The notes beneath the pieces were generated by a model, which worked only from the letters and a program-made list of their open reading frames with translations, was not told where the DNA came from and searched no databases. From contig CAYGFI010000006.1 of assembly GCA_964349045.1 (NCBI GenBank), forward strand, positions 1 through 64,000: a stretch of 64,000 nt of DNA. Direction: 5' to 3'. Positions 27,303 to 37,278 of this stretch are shown here, piece after piece (the first letter of the stretch is position 1; each line of letters starts with the position of its first letter). Both the position numbers and the translations under genes were made by a program. This stretch comes from JACJXF01 sp964349045. Its GTDB lineage: Bacteria; Bacteroidota; Bacteroidia; Bacteroidales; GCA-2748055.

Positions 27303-27666
27303 GGTTTTATTTTATCTTGACCTCCTATACCATCAGCTGACGAAAGCTCGTAATTCCGGAAGTTTACCTGCAATTCTCCGATAGTCAGTCCGGGATATTA
27401 AATTTGACTCCTTCAAACTTTTCTTTTTTTTGGGTTTTTTAGGTAATGGAATAGGGCGTCTTATTAGATTGTCTCCTAATTACTGTTTTTCATTGGTCAA
27501 CGACATTTCTTAAAACAGCTGTGTTAATCTGTACCGGTCCAATTAAACCTGAAGGCAGTAATTCGGAATCCTTCTCGTAATGTCTCCAGGTAGTCCATGC
27601 AATTCTTTCACTTTCAGGTCTGGAATTTTCTCCCGGATAACGAAAGCATCGAAGTTGCTGAAACCT
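27303..27666. pseudogene. Gap holding a GH106 3'-end remnant (27465-27640, minus)
   Basis: Bases 27465-27640 align with the 3' end of the intact GH106 gene (32450-32625), including the stop region CTCCTAATTACTGTTTTTCA and the codons for the C-terminal TWRHYEKDSELLPSGLIGPV. Many substitutions separate the copies, so this is an older paralogue end, not a fresh duplication. The GH106 match breaks off at about 27640 and is followed by the end of the URO-D-like gene. Bases 27303-27464 hold only T-rich sequence with nothing recognised. Confidence 0.7.
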
Positions 27667-28749
27667 TCACTCTCCTCTGATGGCTTCAAAAACAGCCAGG
27701 ATATTTTCAACAGGTATATCGTCCTGGACATTATGGGCAGGTGCCGCAATATATCCGCCACCTGTTCCGAAAATTTCCATCCTTCGTTTTATTTCTTCTT
27801 TAATTGAAGCGGGATTCCCATTGGGCAAGAGGTCCTGTACACAAATACCACCAAAAAAGATCAGGTCTTTGCCGTATTCTTTTTTCAGGAATTCGGGTGT
27901 CATACCTTTTGCCAGAGGTTGCAAAGGATTGAGAATGTCCAACCCGACTTCAATGAAATCGGGGATAATCGGTAAAATCGAACCACATGAATGCCAGGCC
28001 AGTTTGATGTCCGGATTCATGCTCCTGAATTCTTCAAACATTTTCCTGATCCTTGGTTTAAAGATGCTTCTCCAAAGATCAGGGTCTATTATCATACTGT
28101 CCTGACTGCCGAAATCATCGCCGCACCAGAGCATGTCTACTCCCTGCCGGATAAGCTCTTTCCCTGTTTCCGTATTAATGTTCATAATCTTGTCCAGCAA
28201 TGGATGAAGGTAACCGGGATCAAGTAACAAATCAATCAACATTTTTTCCAGGCCGGTAAGATACCATGAAGTTTCAAAAATGGTGCATTCCAGGTCACCA
28301 ACCAGGCCGTAGGTTTGGCCAAACTCAGAGATATTCTGCTTCGCTGCATCGAACCTGCCAGGCCCGAAAGGATCAGGGAAAGAGAAATTATCAATATCAT
28401 CCCTCGTTTCTGCATTGGCCAAAGGAAAAGAGTAAAACTCATTGTAAAGCCCCGCATTTTTAAAAATCATTCCCCATTCGTTTCTGATCAATCCATCAGA
28501 TGTTTGCACAGTGGGGCGGTCAGTCTGACTGCAGGCTGCCACACCCACGGCATCATTACCCAGATGAGTCAAAAGATTCATATGCGAGATACGTGTCGAG
28601 AGCAGAGAGTCATAAGGCTCTTCGTAGGGCAGACCCACAGCATCCGAAAGTTTTCGGGCTGCCTGGGGCGTAAGGGTTACCATTACCGGCGGCCGGTCGG
28701 GGTTTCCCCTGTTGATAGTTGTAATGAACCTTTCTCTTGGAGTCATCAT
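27667..28749 (-). CDS. URO-D superfamily protein, probable zinc/corrinoid-linked methyltransferase
   Basis: This 360-residue cytoplasmic protein (no signal peptide) belongs to the uroporphyrinogen decarboxylase superfamily: MTPRERFITTINRGNPDRPPV opens it, and GGYIAAPAHNVQDDIPVENILAVFEA closes it. The central WHSCGSILP gives an H-x-C motif and GGICVQDLL a later Cys. These are the zinc ligands of MtaA/CmuA-type methylcobamide methyltransferases and are absent from true heme-pathway decarboxylases. It therefore probably moves methyl groups, perhaps from O-methyl sugars or methoxy compounds released with the polysaccharide (inference). It is the only clearly intracellular metabolic enzyme in the minus-strand array. 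Downstream lies the GH106 remnant, and a frameshifted GH106 precedes it by 61 bp. Confidence 0.82.
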   Translation of the reverse strand: MMTPRERFITTINRGNPDRPPVMVTLTPQAARKLSDAVGLPYEEPYDSLLSTRISHMNLLTHLGNDAVGVAACSQTDRPTVQTSDGLIRNEWGMIFKNAGLYNEFYSFPLANAETRDDIDNFSFPDPFGPGRFDAAKQNISEFGQTYGLVGDLECTIFETSWYLTGLEKMLIDLLLDPGYLHPLLDKIMNINTETGKELIRQGVDMLWCGDDFGSQDSMIIDPDLWRSIFKPRIRKMFEEFRSMNPDIKLAWHSCGSILPIIPDFIEVGLDILNPLQPLAKGMTPEFLKKEYGKDLIFFGGICVQDLLPNGNPASIKEEIKRRMEIFGTGGGYIAAPAHNVQDDIPVENILAVFEAIRGE

Positions 28750-28810
28750 GGTAATACGGAATTATGGTTAATGAAACAGGATTTTGCATCTTTCATTCGC
28801 TATTGCTTTA

Positions 28811-31806
28811 TTAGTTGCCGGAATAATATGATTGAACAGAGACTGGTCCAAGAAGGCCGGAAGGCAAAAGGGGAGAATCCTTTCGGTAGTGGATGCATGA
28901 GGTGAAAGTGTATCTGCCTGAAGTTCTATTCCTTCCGGTCTTGAACCATTCGGGCCATTCATACAATGCCAGACAATCATGCCAGTTTCCTTCCGGAACT
29001 TCTATCCACGTTGCGTCCTGAGAAAGCTGCTCATCACCAATCAGGCGGTTGGTCCAAAGATTTACCACTGAAATCTCCAATTCGTTTTTACCCTTTCGCA
29101 GTGCATCAGTAACGTTTACCCTGTACGGGGGTTTCCATGCAATTCCGCAATCCTGTCCGTTAAGCTTAACATGAGCGATAATCTCAACAGAACCCAAGTC
29201 AAGGAATATTGTTTCTGAGGGAATCGATTCATCAAGTTCAAAACTTGTGCGGTAAACTGCCGTACCTGAATAGTATTTAATGGACGGTTCATCGTTAGTA
29301 CTCCAATCTGAGAGATGATTAAAAATGACCGGCTCAACTGGTCCACCCCATTTTGGATCAAACGAAACTTGCACTGGCTATTTAGTTCCCTGACCATTTG
29401 AATATCTTTAAAATTTTTTTCTATTCGCTTTTTCGTAAAGTTCTTTGACGATTCGTTTCTTTCCCTGAAAACCACAAACCAACTCTGCTTTGGCTCAAAA
29501 TGCAAGTCAATACTGATCCTTCCCTTGTATTCATTGAACTCCGGTAATTCCCTTATTAATCCTGTCTCAGGGTCCCAAAGTTCAGGTTGTTTACCTGAAA
29601 TCCGGAAGGTACATATAATATTTTCGGTAGTTTCATCCTGGTGCGAAATAAAGTAAATGTCTGCATCCATTGTCCTGCGATGAATATAATGCAGGTCACC
29701 TCCTTCAAAGTCGGGAGAAAGCTGGTCTTCCCTGAATACTGAAGAAAGAGTTTTTCCTGAGATTACCCTGTTGCTATCCCACAATTCTGCAGCAATCTCT
29801 CGAATCTTTTTTTCGCTTTCAAAGGAATCACTAAGGCTGGGACTGCCCATAGGTTTTACCCCACCAATCACTTTGGCACCGGCATCTACCAGCTCCTTGA
29901 TTTTAGACACTAAAGTGAGTGTCATACGATCGGTATCGGGCAATTTAAGATAACGGTAGCTCATTCCGGAGGGCAGAACGATCCGGCCATTCTTTACGCT
30001 CATTTGAAGCATCATTTCTGAAGAACAGAAATCAAAATCATATCCCTTGGGTATATCAAGCTGCATAAAATTAATATTCAAAGGTGCGCCCTCACCATAA
30101 CAATATGCAACATCTGCAACGAATTCTCCCTGCCGGAGCAAAAACTGGCATCTCGTCAGATATTCCATCCAGGGCTTTGCATAATCCCACCAGGTATTGA
30201 ACCGGTCGAAATGTCCACCCCATCGGTGATGCGTCAAGCCTGGCACCATGTTATCATATGGCTGATGGGTGGAACAGTGGAGAATCATGCGGTTGATTCC
30301 CTCGCAGAATCGTTTATCACCTGATGCCTTTAAAATATAAGGATGATCTTGCCAGGCATCGTCAGAAGTAAAAGCCTCTGCCCCTGTCACAGATTTACCA
30401 TAGGTGTGTGCAGCCGAAGACATTACCTTGCTTGAGGGTGCATATGCGCTTAATGGATTAACAGGTAATTCGCTTTCGCGTTCCCGCCAGAATTCTGCCA
30501 CAGGCATATCAATGCCCCCCGCAGCAGAAAGATTGTCTGTACATACGTGTCCATAAGCTTCAACCGCCATTTTAATTCCATGTGCTTCTGCCAGCTCATG
30601 GAGGTGGCCGAAATAGTTGTCCCTGATCAGATTACTTACTGTGTTTCGGACGTCCCAAAGGAATCGCTCTGATTCCTCCACACTACCCAGCACTCGCCCT
30701 GCAAAGACAGGAAGCCAGGTACGAATATCGTATCCTCTGCGGGCATGAAATTCATCAGGAAAGCTTGCTGTCCAGTTCTGTCCGCCTGCTTCCCAACTGT
30801 CGATAAACACGTAGTTTAATGACTTACCGGCTAAGGATCCGGCTCCTTTAAAGATATTTTTCAGGAAAGCATTATAATGAGTCTTGATTCCGATTTTGGC
30901 CAATCGATCGCACTCAAGACCTATTACCGGTGCAGGGCCGGGTTTGGTGAGTTGATATTTGGAGGCATGACCGAAACGCATGATCAGCCATTTCCCATCG
31001 GGAGGATTCCATTCCAGTTCTCCTTCGGCCGTCATATTTCCGGTTAGGTCAACAATATGACTCAGTGATGCAATAGCTTTAGGGGGTGGTTCATAAAATC
31101 TCATATCTGGAGGATTGTTGGTAGTTCCATCTTTACTATTCAAACCCGGGATACGAAAATTCCTGGCCTGCGTTGTTTCTGGCAGTGGTAACGCAATTAC
31201 GGCGATATCCTTATACGAATCTGTTAATTCGATCTGATTAAGAAGTTCCTCTCTGAGCACTGAACCGGGATGTAATCGAACTGAAGCGGAAAAATCTTTC
31301 GATACCTGAGGTTTTGGTAGTAAAATTGTGACTTTCTGCCCGCCAACGACCTCCGTTTCGCTCCAATACAACTTTTGCATAGATAGTTCAGGAGTAATAT
31401 GAAGGCCACCGTTTCCATACCCAAAATCCGCGGAGAGACCAAATTCCATTTCCAGGCGATTGCACTCACTTATAGCCCATTGTATGCATTCATGCCATTG
31501 AGAACTCAGTGGTTGTACTGGCCCGTCCGGGGCTCCCTTAACTTCCATCCTGATCACACCTCCGATTCCTGCTCTTTTTAAAGCTTCCAGGTCACGTGTG
31601 ATACCTTCTTTGGATATGTTACCATTGATCCAAAACCACATGGTCCATGGTTTAAATGAATCAGGAGGTGACCGGAAGGCTTCTTTCATTTCGGCAATGG
31701 ATAAGCTATTATTGTTTTTCTCAGGGATTGAACTCAGACATCCCGAAAAAATACCTGCAAATAGTAATAAACAGATACAAATGATTGCGCTAATTATATA
31801 CTTCAT
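28811..31806 (-). pseudogene. GH106 alpha-L-rhamnosidase-like gene with a frameshift near 29370
   Basis: The frame from 31806 (lipoprotein signal, FAGIFSGC) runs through a normal GH106 core: TMWFWINGNISKEGITRDLEAL, FIDSWEAGGQNW, GAEAFTSDDAW, RFCEGINRMILHCSTHQP. Near residue 811, after MVRELNSQ, it slips into another frame, while the true continuation VSFDPKWGGPVEPVIF and the C-terminal beta-sandwich (LDLGSVEIIAHVKLNGQDCG to SGLLGPVSV) resume in the overlapping frame ending at 28811. Adding one G to read AGC CAG TGG CAA GTT would give SQWQVSFD and restore the whole gene (~1000 residues). This is either a real single-base loss or a sequencing error. Without the C-terminal domain the protein is probably inactive. 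The role, if intact, would be removal of alpha-rhamnose. Confidence 0.85.
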
Positions 31807-31861
31807 TTTATAATAATTTTAGTGTTTGTCTAAAAAGTTCGCTATTTGCGTTATGCTCGTC

Positions 31862-31902
31862 CGAAAATTGCTAATTTACGTCCAGTAAATTGCGTATTTT
31901 CG
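31862..31902. repeat. REP-like hairpin
   Basis: CGAAAAT (31862-31868) pairs with ATTTTCG (31896-31902), and AATTTAC (31873-31879) pairs with GTAAATT (31885-31891), separated by a small internal loop and a 5-base apical loop. A second small hairpin, CCGCCTTAGGCGG, follows at about 31917-31929. They lie in the 115-bp gap upstream of the frameshifted GH106. They could be a dispersed repeat, or a leader or terminator structure. Confidence 0.55.
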
Positions 31903-31921
31903 AAGATACGCCAACTCCGCC

Positions 31922-32455
31922 TTAGGCGGATATGGCGATACGCGGTCGCATGCTTTGCGGCCATTGGTTTCCATGGTCGGTCCCTTGACCTTCTTGTCGG
32001 AGAATGTTTTGGATTCCTGGCGACCAAGGCACTTCGCCACGGCTTGAGGCCACGAGTGGCTCGTCATCGAGGATGCCTTCAAGCACCCTTCCTAACGCCC
32101 ACCCGAAATTCCGCTTCAGACTGCCATACACCGCATCGGTGAAGCGTGCGCCGGATTCGGGATTGAGATTATCGAACCAGACGCCGTAGCCTCTGACACG
32201 GTAAATGCCGATGCCCTTAATCAGATCGAGTTGCTCATCAATCAGCGCGGGCGTCATCTGCGTGTCCTTCCAAAACCAGAGCATGGCAGGCCTGTTCTCC
32301 AGCGGCGGATCGGCAAAATCCCGGGCGTCAAGCTGAGCGGCAGGCAATGCCAGCATGTCGTCGCCGACGATATTTAGCTCCACGGCAAAGCCAAAAACGG
32401 CCGATGCCATACCGGCCGTTATAATAATGGTTCGCATAATCTTTTTCATTGTCAT
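31922..32455 (-). pseudogene. GC-rich truncated GH106-like gene remnant of foreign type
   Basis: This 177-codon frame begins with a good signal peptide (MRTIIITAGMASAVFGFA). DPPLENRPAMLWFWKDTQM follows, which looks like the start of the large GH106-like glycosidases. LIDEQLDLIKGIGIYRVRGYG continues that domain, then GILDDEPLVA and EVPWSPGI correspond to a catalytic-barrel segment that should lie some 200 residues later, so the middle is deleted. The rest of the enzyme is missing. Its base composition is clearly richer in G+C than the neighbouring genes, and the protein style differs from the four GH106-type genes here, suggesting it was transferred from another lineage. It starts only 3 bp downstream of the stop of the intact GH106. 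Confidence 0.6.
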
Positions 32456-32458
32456 CTC

Positions 32459-35400
32459 CTAATTACTGTTTTTCATTGGCAAATCGACATTTCTTAATAC
32501 GGCTGTGTTAATCTTTACTGGTCCAATTAAACCTGAAGGCAGCAATTCGGAATCTTTCTCGTAATGTCTCCACGTAGTCCATGCAATTCTTTCGCTTTCA
32601 GGTCTGGAATTCCCTCCCAGATACCATTCTGGCATTAAAAGAAGACCTTTACCACGTGGAATTCCAATTCTACCACCGGGTCGAACCTCGTCAACCCAAA
32701 TATCCTCATCAGGATGCTGCATATCACCAATGACGCGATTTGGCCAAAGGTTGGTTACCCGCACCTCAAGCCTGTTGGTCCCTTCTTTACATACGTCAGT
32801 TATGTCAACCGAAAAAGGAGGTTTCCAGAAAATTCCAAGATCCCTGCCATTCAGTTTTACCTCTGCTATAACCCGGACTTCACCCAGATCAAGGGTGACA
32901 GAATGATTATTATTGCCGGTTATATTCCCTGGCAACTCAAATTCCGTCATGTAGACTGCCGTTCCGGAAAAATACTTCACACCTTCATTGGGGTGCTTTG
33001 TCCAGCAAGCCAATTTGTCAAGATTTATTTGCGCAGGAGCTCCCAATCCTGAAGGAAAACTTAGTGTCCATGGCCCTGCGATATCTATTGCCGGAGGTAC
33101 ATCGTTAATGGATATCAGAATACCTTCACTTGCTGAGGTTGATATCCTGTATTGGCCATTTTCCCATGCTCGCAGGAATCTGTTCTCATTTATGGTCTCT
33201 ATGTCTGCCGGTATGCTGCCAAAAGCAGGATCATATATATTTTTCCCATTAAAGGTAATATTCTCCAATGAATACTCTTTTTCAGGTTTTCGGAAGACCA
33301 CAAACACGGAACCTGCAGGATCAAGTGTTATGTTCGCAAGAGTACGCCCATCCTCCGTGTGAGAATATATGGCAAGTTCATTTATTTCGCCATTATAAGG
33401 ATCCCATAATTCAGGGATTTTTCCGTTTACCCTGAAAACACATTTGTAAGTTTTTCTTTCATGGTATTGATTAGATAGAAAATAAACATCGGCATTTCCG
33501 ATTTGGCGATGAATGTATTCAATACCAATACCTGGAAACTGTGTTCCTTTAGCCACTGAAGCGTTCATTACCTCAAAATCCGGTTTTATTTCATATTTTT
33601 TCAGAATATCAGCAAGCGACATGTTTTCTCCGGTGGTAAAAACGTTCTTCATGTTCCAGATTCTTTCTGCCAGGTACTGTACTTCCTGATCACAATCGGG
33701 GTACCCTGTCAAACCGGGAGAAGCAACAGGTTTGTTACCGACTATTATTGCTCCGGCTTTCGCCAAATCATGGATTTTATTCAGTAATTCCGGCCGCATT
33801 TGAGCTTTTGAGTCAATTACCAGCATTTTATAGGATAATCCATGGGATAGCACAAGGCTTCCATTTTCCACATTCATCATCATTATACCCTCGCCACTTC
33901 CGGCATCATAGTCGTAGCCCCATGGTATGTAAGGATCGAGATTCTCACGCAAACCAATAGGTAGCGGTGCTTGTTCCCCCACGAAATAATAGATATCAAT
34001 AACTGGTTTGCCTTCCTGCAGCATGTATTGACAGCGTGTCAGGTACTTCACCCATGCTGCTCCCTGTTCCCACCATGTATTGTTACGATTGAACTGAATC
34101 CCATGCGGGCCCATCGTCATTCCGGGCTTTACATAAGGATCTATATTTGGCTGATGGGCATAAGTGTGGAAGCTGAATTGATTTACTCCCTGGCAAAAAA
34201 AGAAATCTCCCTGTGATTTAAGTGAGTAAGGATGATTCACCCATCCTGCATCCTCTGGGGCGCCGGTGGTGTAGGCTTCCGCACTGGCAATTTTCTTGTT
34301 AAATACGTGTGCGGTGGAGGAGGCCTGTTTACTTGTTACGTGAAGTCCGGTCTGTCCTTCCTTCACCCAGAATTCACCCATGGGTATATCTACAACAGAC
34401 CCTACAGAGAGATTGTTAAAGGATGCTGTTCGTCCATTATGTTCTGCACGCAATTGCATCCCATTATTGTGGCACATCTCAGCGAACTGGCCATAATAAT
34501 TATCCATGTAGAGATCGGATACTGTGCGGCGAAAATCCCAGAGAAAACGTTCGGTCACTTCCCGGCTTTCAACTATCCAGCCCATGAGGCAGGGTAGATA
34601 GGGGACTAAAGAATAACCTGTCCTTTTTTCAAATTCCTCTTGGAACTCGTGTGTCCAGGCTTGGTAACCGGCCTCATAGCTATCAAGCAGAACCGATTTA
34701 AAGGTATTGCCTGTAAGCTTTCCTGCCTTATCAATGATTGGTTTTATTGCATTATTCCAATGGAGTTCTGCTGCCTTTCTTGAAAGCTTATCAATCTCAA
34801 AGCCTGTGCCCTCCGGAGGAGCGGGGTGGTTGGTATTGCCACGCGGTGTGTATCCAATTCTAAAAACAGTCCAGTCACCTTCGGGAACATCCCAATACAG
34901 GATAGCATGGGTACTTGTGCTTTTCTGGTATGTATGGATATATTTCTCAAGGTTAACGATAGTATTTGCTTTAATTATATCTTCTGGATTGTCTTCTTTT
35001 AAATCCGGCAAAACCTCTTTGTTAATTATCCACGCAGCCGCATTGCCAAGGGATTTCTTTTCCCAGTCCAGAAGTCGCGAAGATGGCAAACCATTGTTTT
35101 GCACATCCGGGAAAGCCATGATCGCTATATCCCTGTAATAGCCTAAGTTTGTCGAAGGTTGGTCTAATGGTAAGGCTAATTTTTCAGGGCCCTTTACTTT
35201 TATTTCAACAGAGACAAGTTCAAACATATTATTATCGGGAGTAACCCATGGTCCTCCGGTTGTCCCCCAACCAGCACAGTTGAAGGCAGATGCTTCTAAT
35301 CCCAGTCTTTCACTTTCTTTCATCGCATGAGCCATTAATTCATACCATTTTGTGCTGCCATAATTAACTGGTCCCTTTGGAATGGAATTTTCCAGGTGGA

Positions 35401-35680
35401 ATGCCTGCCAACCGGCAATACCCACACGCTGCATTGCTTCAAGGTCTGCTGTTATTCCTTCCCGGGTGATGTTACCGTTCATCCAGTGCCACCATACATG
35501 GGGTGCAGCAGAAATTGGCGGATTCAGAAAGTTTGATTCCAGACCTTTATCAAGAGTAGTTTTACCTAATCTGGAAGTTTTTTCCGGTATCTTACAATTG
35601 TTCCCAAATACAAGCAGAAACAAAATAAGGGATGGGAGGATTAGAAGATTACTGTAATAAGGGATTTTTTTCATTTTCAT
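32459..35680 (-). CDS. GH106 alpha-L-rhamnosidase
   Basis: This intact 1073-residue GH106 protein has an N-terminal membrane/lipoprotein-type signal (LILFLLVFGNNC). HVWWHWMNGNITREGITADL opens the TIM-barrel. LLDSYEAGYQAWTHEF and SAEAYTTGAPEDAGW hold the conserved acidic residues, and FHTYAHQPNIDPYVKPGMTMG and NTWWEQGAAWVKYLTRCQ are family signatures. The C-terminal beta-sandwich (LDLGEVRVIAEVKLNGRDLG) and the ending LPSGLIGPVKI are complete, so the enzyme should be active. It would release terminal alpha-L-rhamnose from the polysaccharide in the periplasm. The start may be MKKIPYY, two codons further in. An inactivated insertion sequence begins about 75-190 bp upstream and may have displaced the native promoter. 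Confidence 0.92.
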   Translation of the reverse strand: MKMKKIPYYSNLLILPSLILFLLVFGNNCKIPEKTSRLGKTTLDKGLESNFLNPPISAAPHVWWHWMNGNITREGITADLEAMQRVGIAGWQAFHLENSIPKGPVNYGSTKWYELMAHAMKESERLGLEASAFNCAGWGTTGGPWVTPDNNMFELVSVEIKVKGPEKLALPLDQPSTNLGYYRDIAIMAFPDVQNNGLPSSRLLDWEKKSLGNAAAWIINKEVLPDLKEDNPEDIIKANTIVNLEKYIHTYQKSTSTHAILYWDVPEGDWTVFRIGYTPRGNTNHPAPPEGTGFEIDKLSRKAAELHWNNAIKPIIDKAGKLTGNTFKSVLLDSYEAGYQAWTHEFQEEFEKRTGYSLVPYLPCLMGWIVESREVTERFLWDFRRTVSDLYMDNYYGQFAEMCHNNGMQLRAEHNGRTASFNNLSVGSVVDIPMGEFWVKEGQTGLHVTSKQASSTAHVFNKKIASAEAYTTGAPEDAGWVNHPYSLKSQGDFFFCQGVNQFSFHTYAHQPNIDPYVKPGMTMGPHGIQFNRNNTWWEQGAAWVKYLTRCQYMLQEGKPVIDIYYFVGEQAPLPIGLRENLDPYIPWGYDYDAGSGEGIMMMNVENGSLVLSHGLSYKMLVIDSKAQMRPELLNKIHDLAKAGAIIVGNKPVASPGLTGYPDCDQEVQYLAERIWNMKNVFTTGENMSLADILKKYEIKPDFEVMNASVAKGTQFPGIGIEYIHRQIGNADVYFLSNQYHERKTYKCVFRVNGKIPELWDPYNGEINELAIYSHTEDGRTLANITLDPAGSVFVVFRKPEKEYSLENITFNGKNIYDPAFGSIPADIETINENRFLRAWENGQYRISTSASEGILISINDVPPAIDIAGPWTLSFPSGLGAPAQINLDKLACWTKHPNEGVKYFSGTAVYMTEFELPGNITGNNNHSVTLDLGEVRVIAEVKLNGRDLGIFWKPPFSVDITDVCKEGTNRLEVRVTNLWPNRVIGDMQHPDEDIWVDEVRPGGRIGIPRGKGLLLMPEWYLGGNSRPESERIAWTTWRHYEKDSELLPSGLIGPVKINTAVLRNVDLPMKNSN

Positions 35681-35759
35681 TTGTTTTAAAAGGTTATTAT
35701 GATTTATAGTTCAATATCGTTTGCTTAAGGGTACGGGTCATAACGCAACATTAATGAGT

Positions 35760-37066
35760 AAGCGTTAACTTTTTAAAATAATTTATAAATCATTGTATAA
35801 CAATATAATAAAAGCGTTATTTGATTTTTTGATTTGAATTGATCTGTAGTTTTGCACTTTTAAGTGAAACTCTATGAATTCAGGTAAATATGTTTTTTCT
35901 CAGCTGCTCCAATTCATTAGTAAATACGAGTTTGAGAAGTGTGTTTCAAGGTATGATGGGGACTATCGAACAAGAGAACTTAACTGTTGGAACCAGTTTA
36001 TTCAATTATTCTTTGGTAAGTTAACTTCCCTTAATTCATTAAGGGATATTTGCACCTGTCTAAAAGCACACAATAACAAATTATATCATCTTGGAATTAA
36101 GCAATTTGTTAACCAGTCGACGTTATCTCGTGCAAATGAGAGAAGGGACTGGAGAATATTCGCCGACTTTGGAACTTACCTCATTAAACTGGTAAGACCC
36201 ATGTATGAGAACCAAGCTATTCCTAATGTTGATATTGACAATGATGTATTTGCATTGGATTCAACTACAATTTCCTTAAGCCTAAAACTTTTTACATGGG
36301 AAAAAGGAAAGCATTCCCGGGGTGCCGTTAAAGTGCATACTTTACTGGATTTAAGAGGTAACATTCCAACCTATATTCTGATAACCGAAGGACGGTATCA
36401 TGACTGTAATGTGCTGGATATATTGCTTGTTTAACCAGATGCTATTTATGTAATGGACAAAGCATATATTGATTTTGCCGCTTTATTCAATATCCAAAAT
36501 GCTGGAGCTTTCTTTATTACCAGAACAAAGGTAACATTGGACGATACAGTCATTGAATGTAATTTCAATATTGATGAAAGCACAAGACTGAGAAGTGACA
36601 AAACTATTATTCTCAATGGTTATAAATCTAGCAGGCTGTATCCGGAAACGCTTTGGCTTATTGAATACTATGATAAAGAAAAAAAGATTACTCTCACATT
36701 TTTATCAAATAATACTGAAGCATCTGCCATTGAAATTGCACGTTTATACAGAAATCGCTGGCAGACAGAGACCTTCTTTAGATTGATAAAGCAAAACCTA
36801 ACCATTAAAAAGCTCTGGGGGCTCTCCGAAAATGCAGTCAACATCCATATTTGGGTCGCAATCTGCACGTACCTAATCGTTGCATACGTGAAATACTCAT
36901 TGAAGAGTACCCTTTCGATTTATGAAATAATGCAAATTCTAGGTATCTCTGCATTTGACAAGACCCCTGTAAAAGAGTTGCTAACAGATTTTCAAGACAA
37001 TCAAAATTTCAAAGAACAAAGAGATTTATTTAGTGTATAAATTTTAACGCATCAGTACTAATGCAA
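35760..37066 (+). mobile_element. IS4-type insertion sequence, inactivated
   Basis: The transposase gene (35874-37040) plus short flanks are probably one insertion sequence. GCGTTAA near 35763-35769 and its inverted counterpart TTAACGC at 37045-37051 are candidate ends, but the terminal repeats are imperfect by eye and the exact borders and target duplication are unsure. It lies between the GH106 gene and a block of pasted gene fragments. Confidence 0.5.
35874..37040 (+). pseudogene. IS4-family transposase with an in-frame stop
   Basis: The protein is a DDE transposase with the N-terminal domain typical of Bacteroidota IS4 elements (MNSGKYVFSQLLQFISKYEF). FALDSTTISLSL gives the first Asp, VMDKAYIDF the second, and YRNRWQTETFFRLIKQNL the Y-R-E signature with the Glu. 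A single TAA at 36432-36434 interrupts NVLDILLV-stop-PDAIYVMDKAY. The frame on both sides is the same, so no bases are lost or gained. One substitution has therefore inactivated it, unless the stop is read through. The two halves are 186 and about 195 codons. Confidence 0.9.
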
Positions 37067-37142
37067 TTTTACAATTTTAAGGTTATATCATATTGTCCAT
37101 TTCGCTCATTTCATTGTTCATTTCCTGTTTGGATCATTTTTA

Positions 37143-37228
37143 ACAGGTGTATCGTCCCGGACACTATGGACAGGTGCCGCAATATATCCGCCACCTGCTC
37201 CGAAAATTTCCATCCTTCGTTTTATTTC
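37143..37228. repeat. Pasted fragment of a URO-D-like gene 3' region
   Basis: About 86 bp align with 27710-27797 inside the URO-D-like gene, with about six mismatches (CAGGTGCCGCAATATATCCG is shared). On the minus strand it would encode part of the GGYIAAPAHN region. It is isolated, with no gene around it, so it is a scrap of a related, not identical, URO-D-type gene. Confidence 0.75.
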
Positions 37229-37278
37229 ATCATAATAAAATTATTTTTAGTGGTATGATGGAACCCCCATGTAGCTGA

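Noticed and set aside
28315..28905. Plus-strand open frame of 196 codons
   Set aside because: It lies opposite the URO-D-like gene and the end of the GH106, and its protein is of random composition, so it is a shadow frame.
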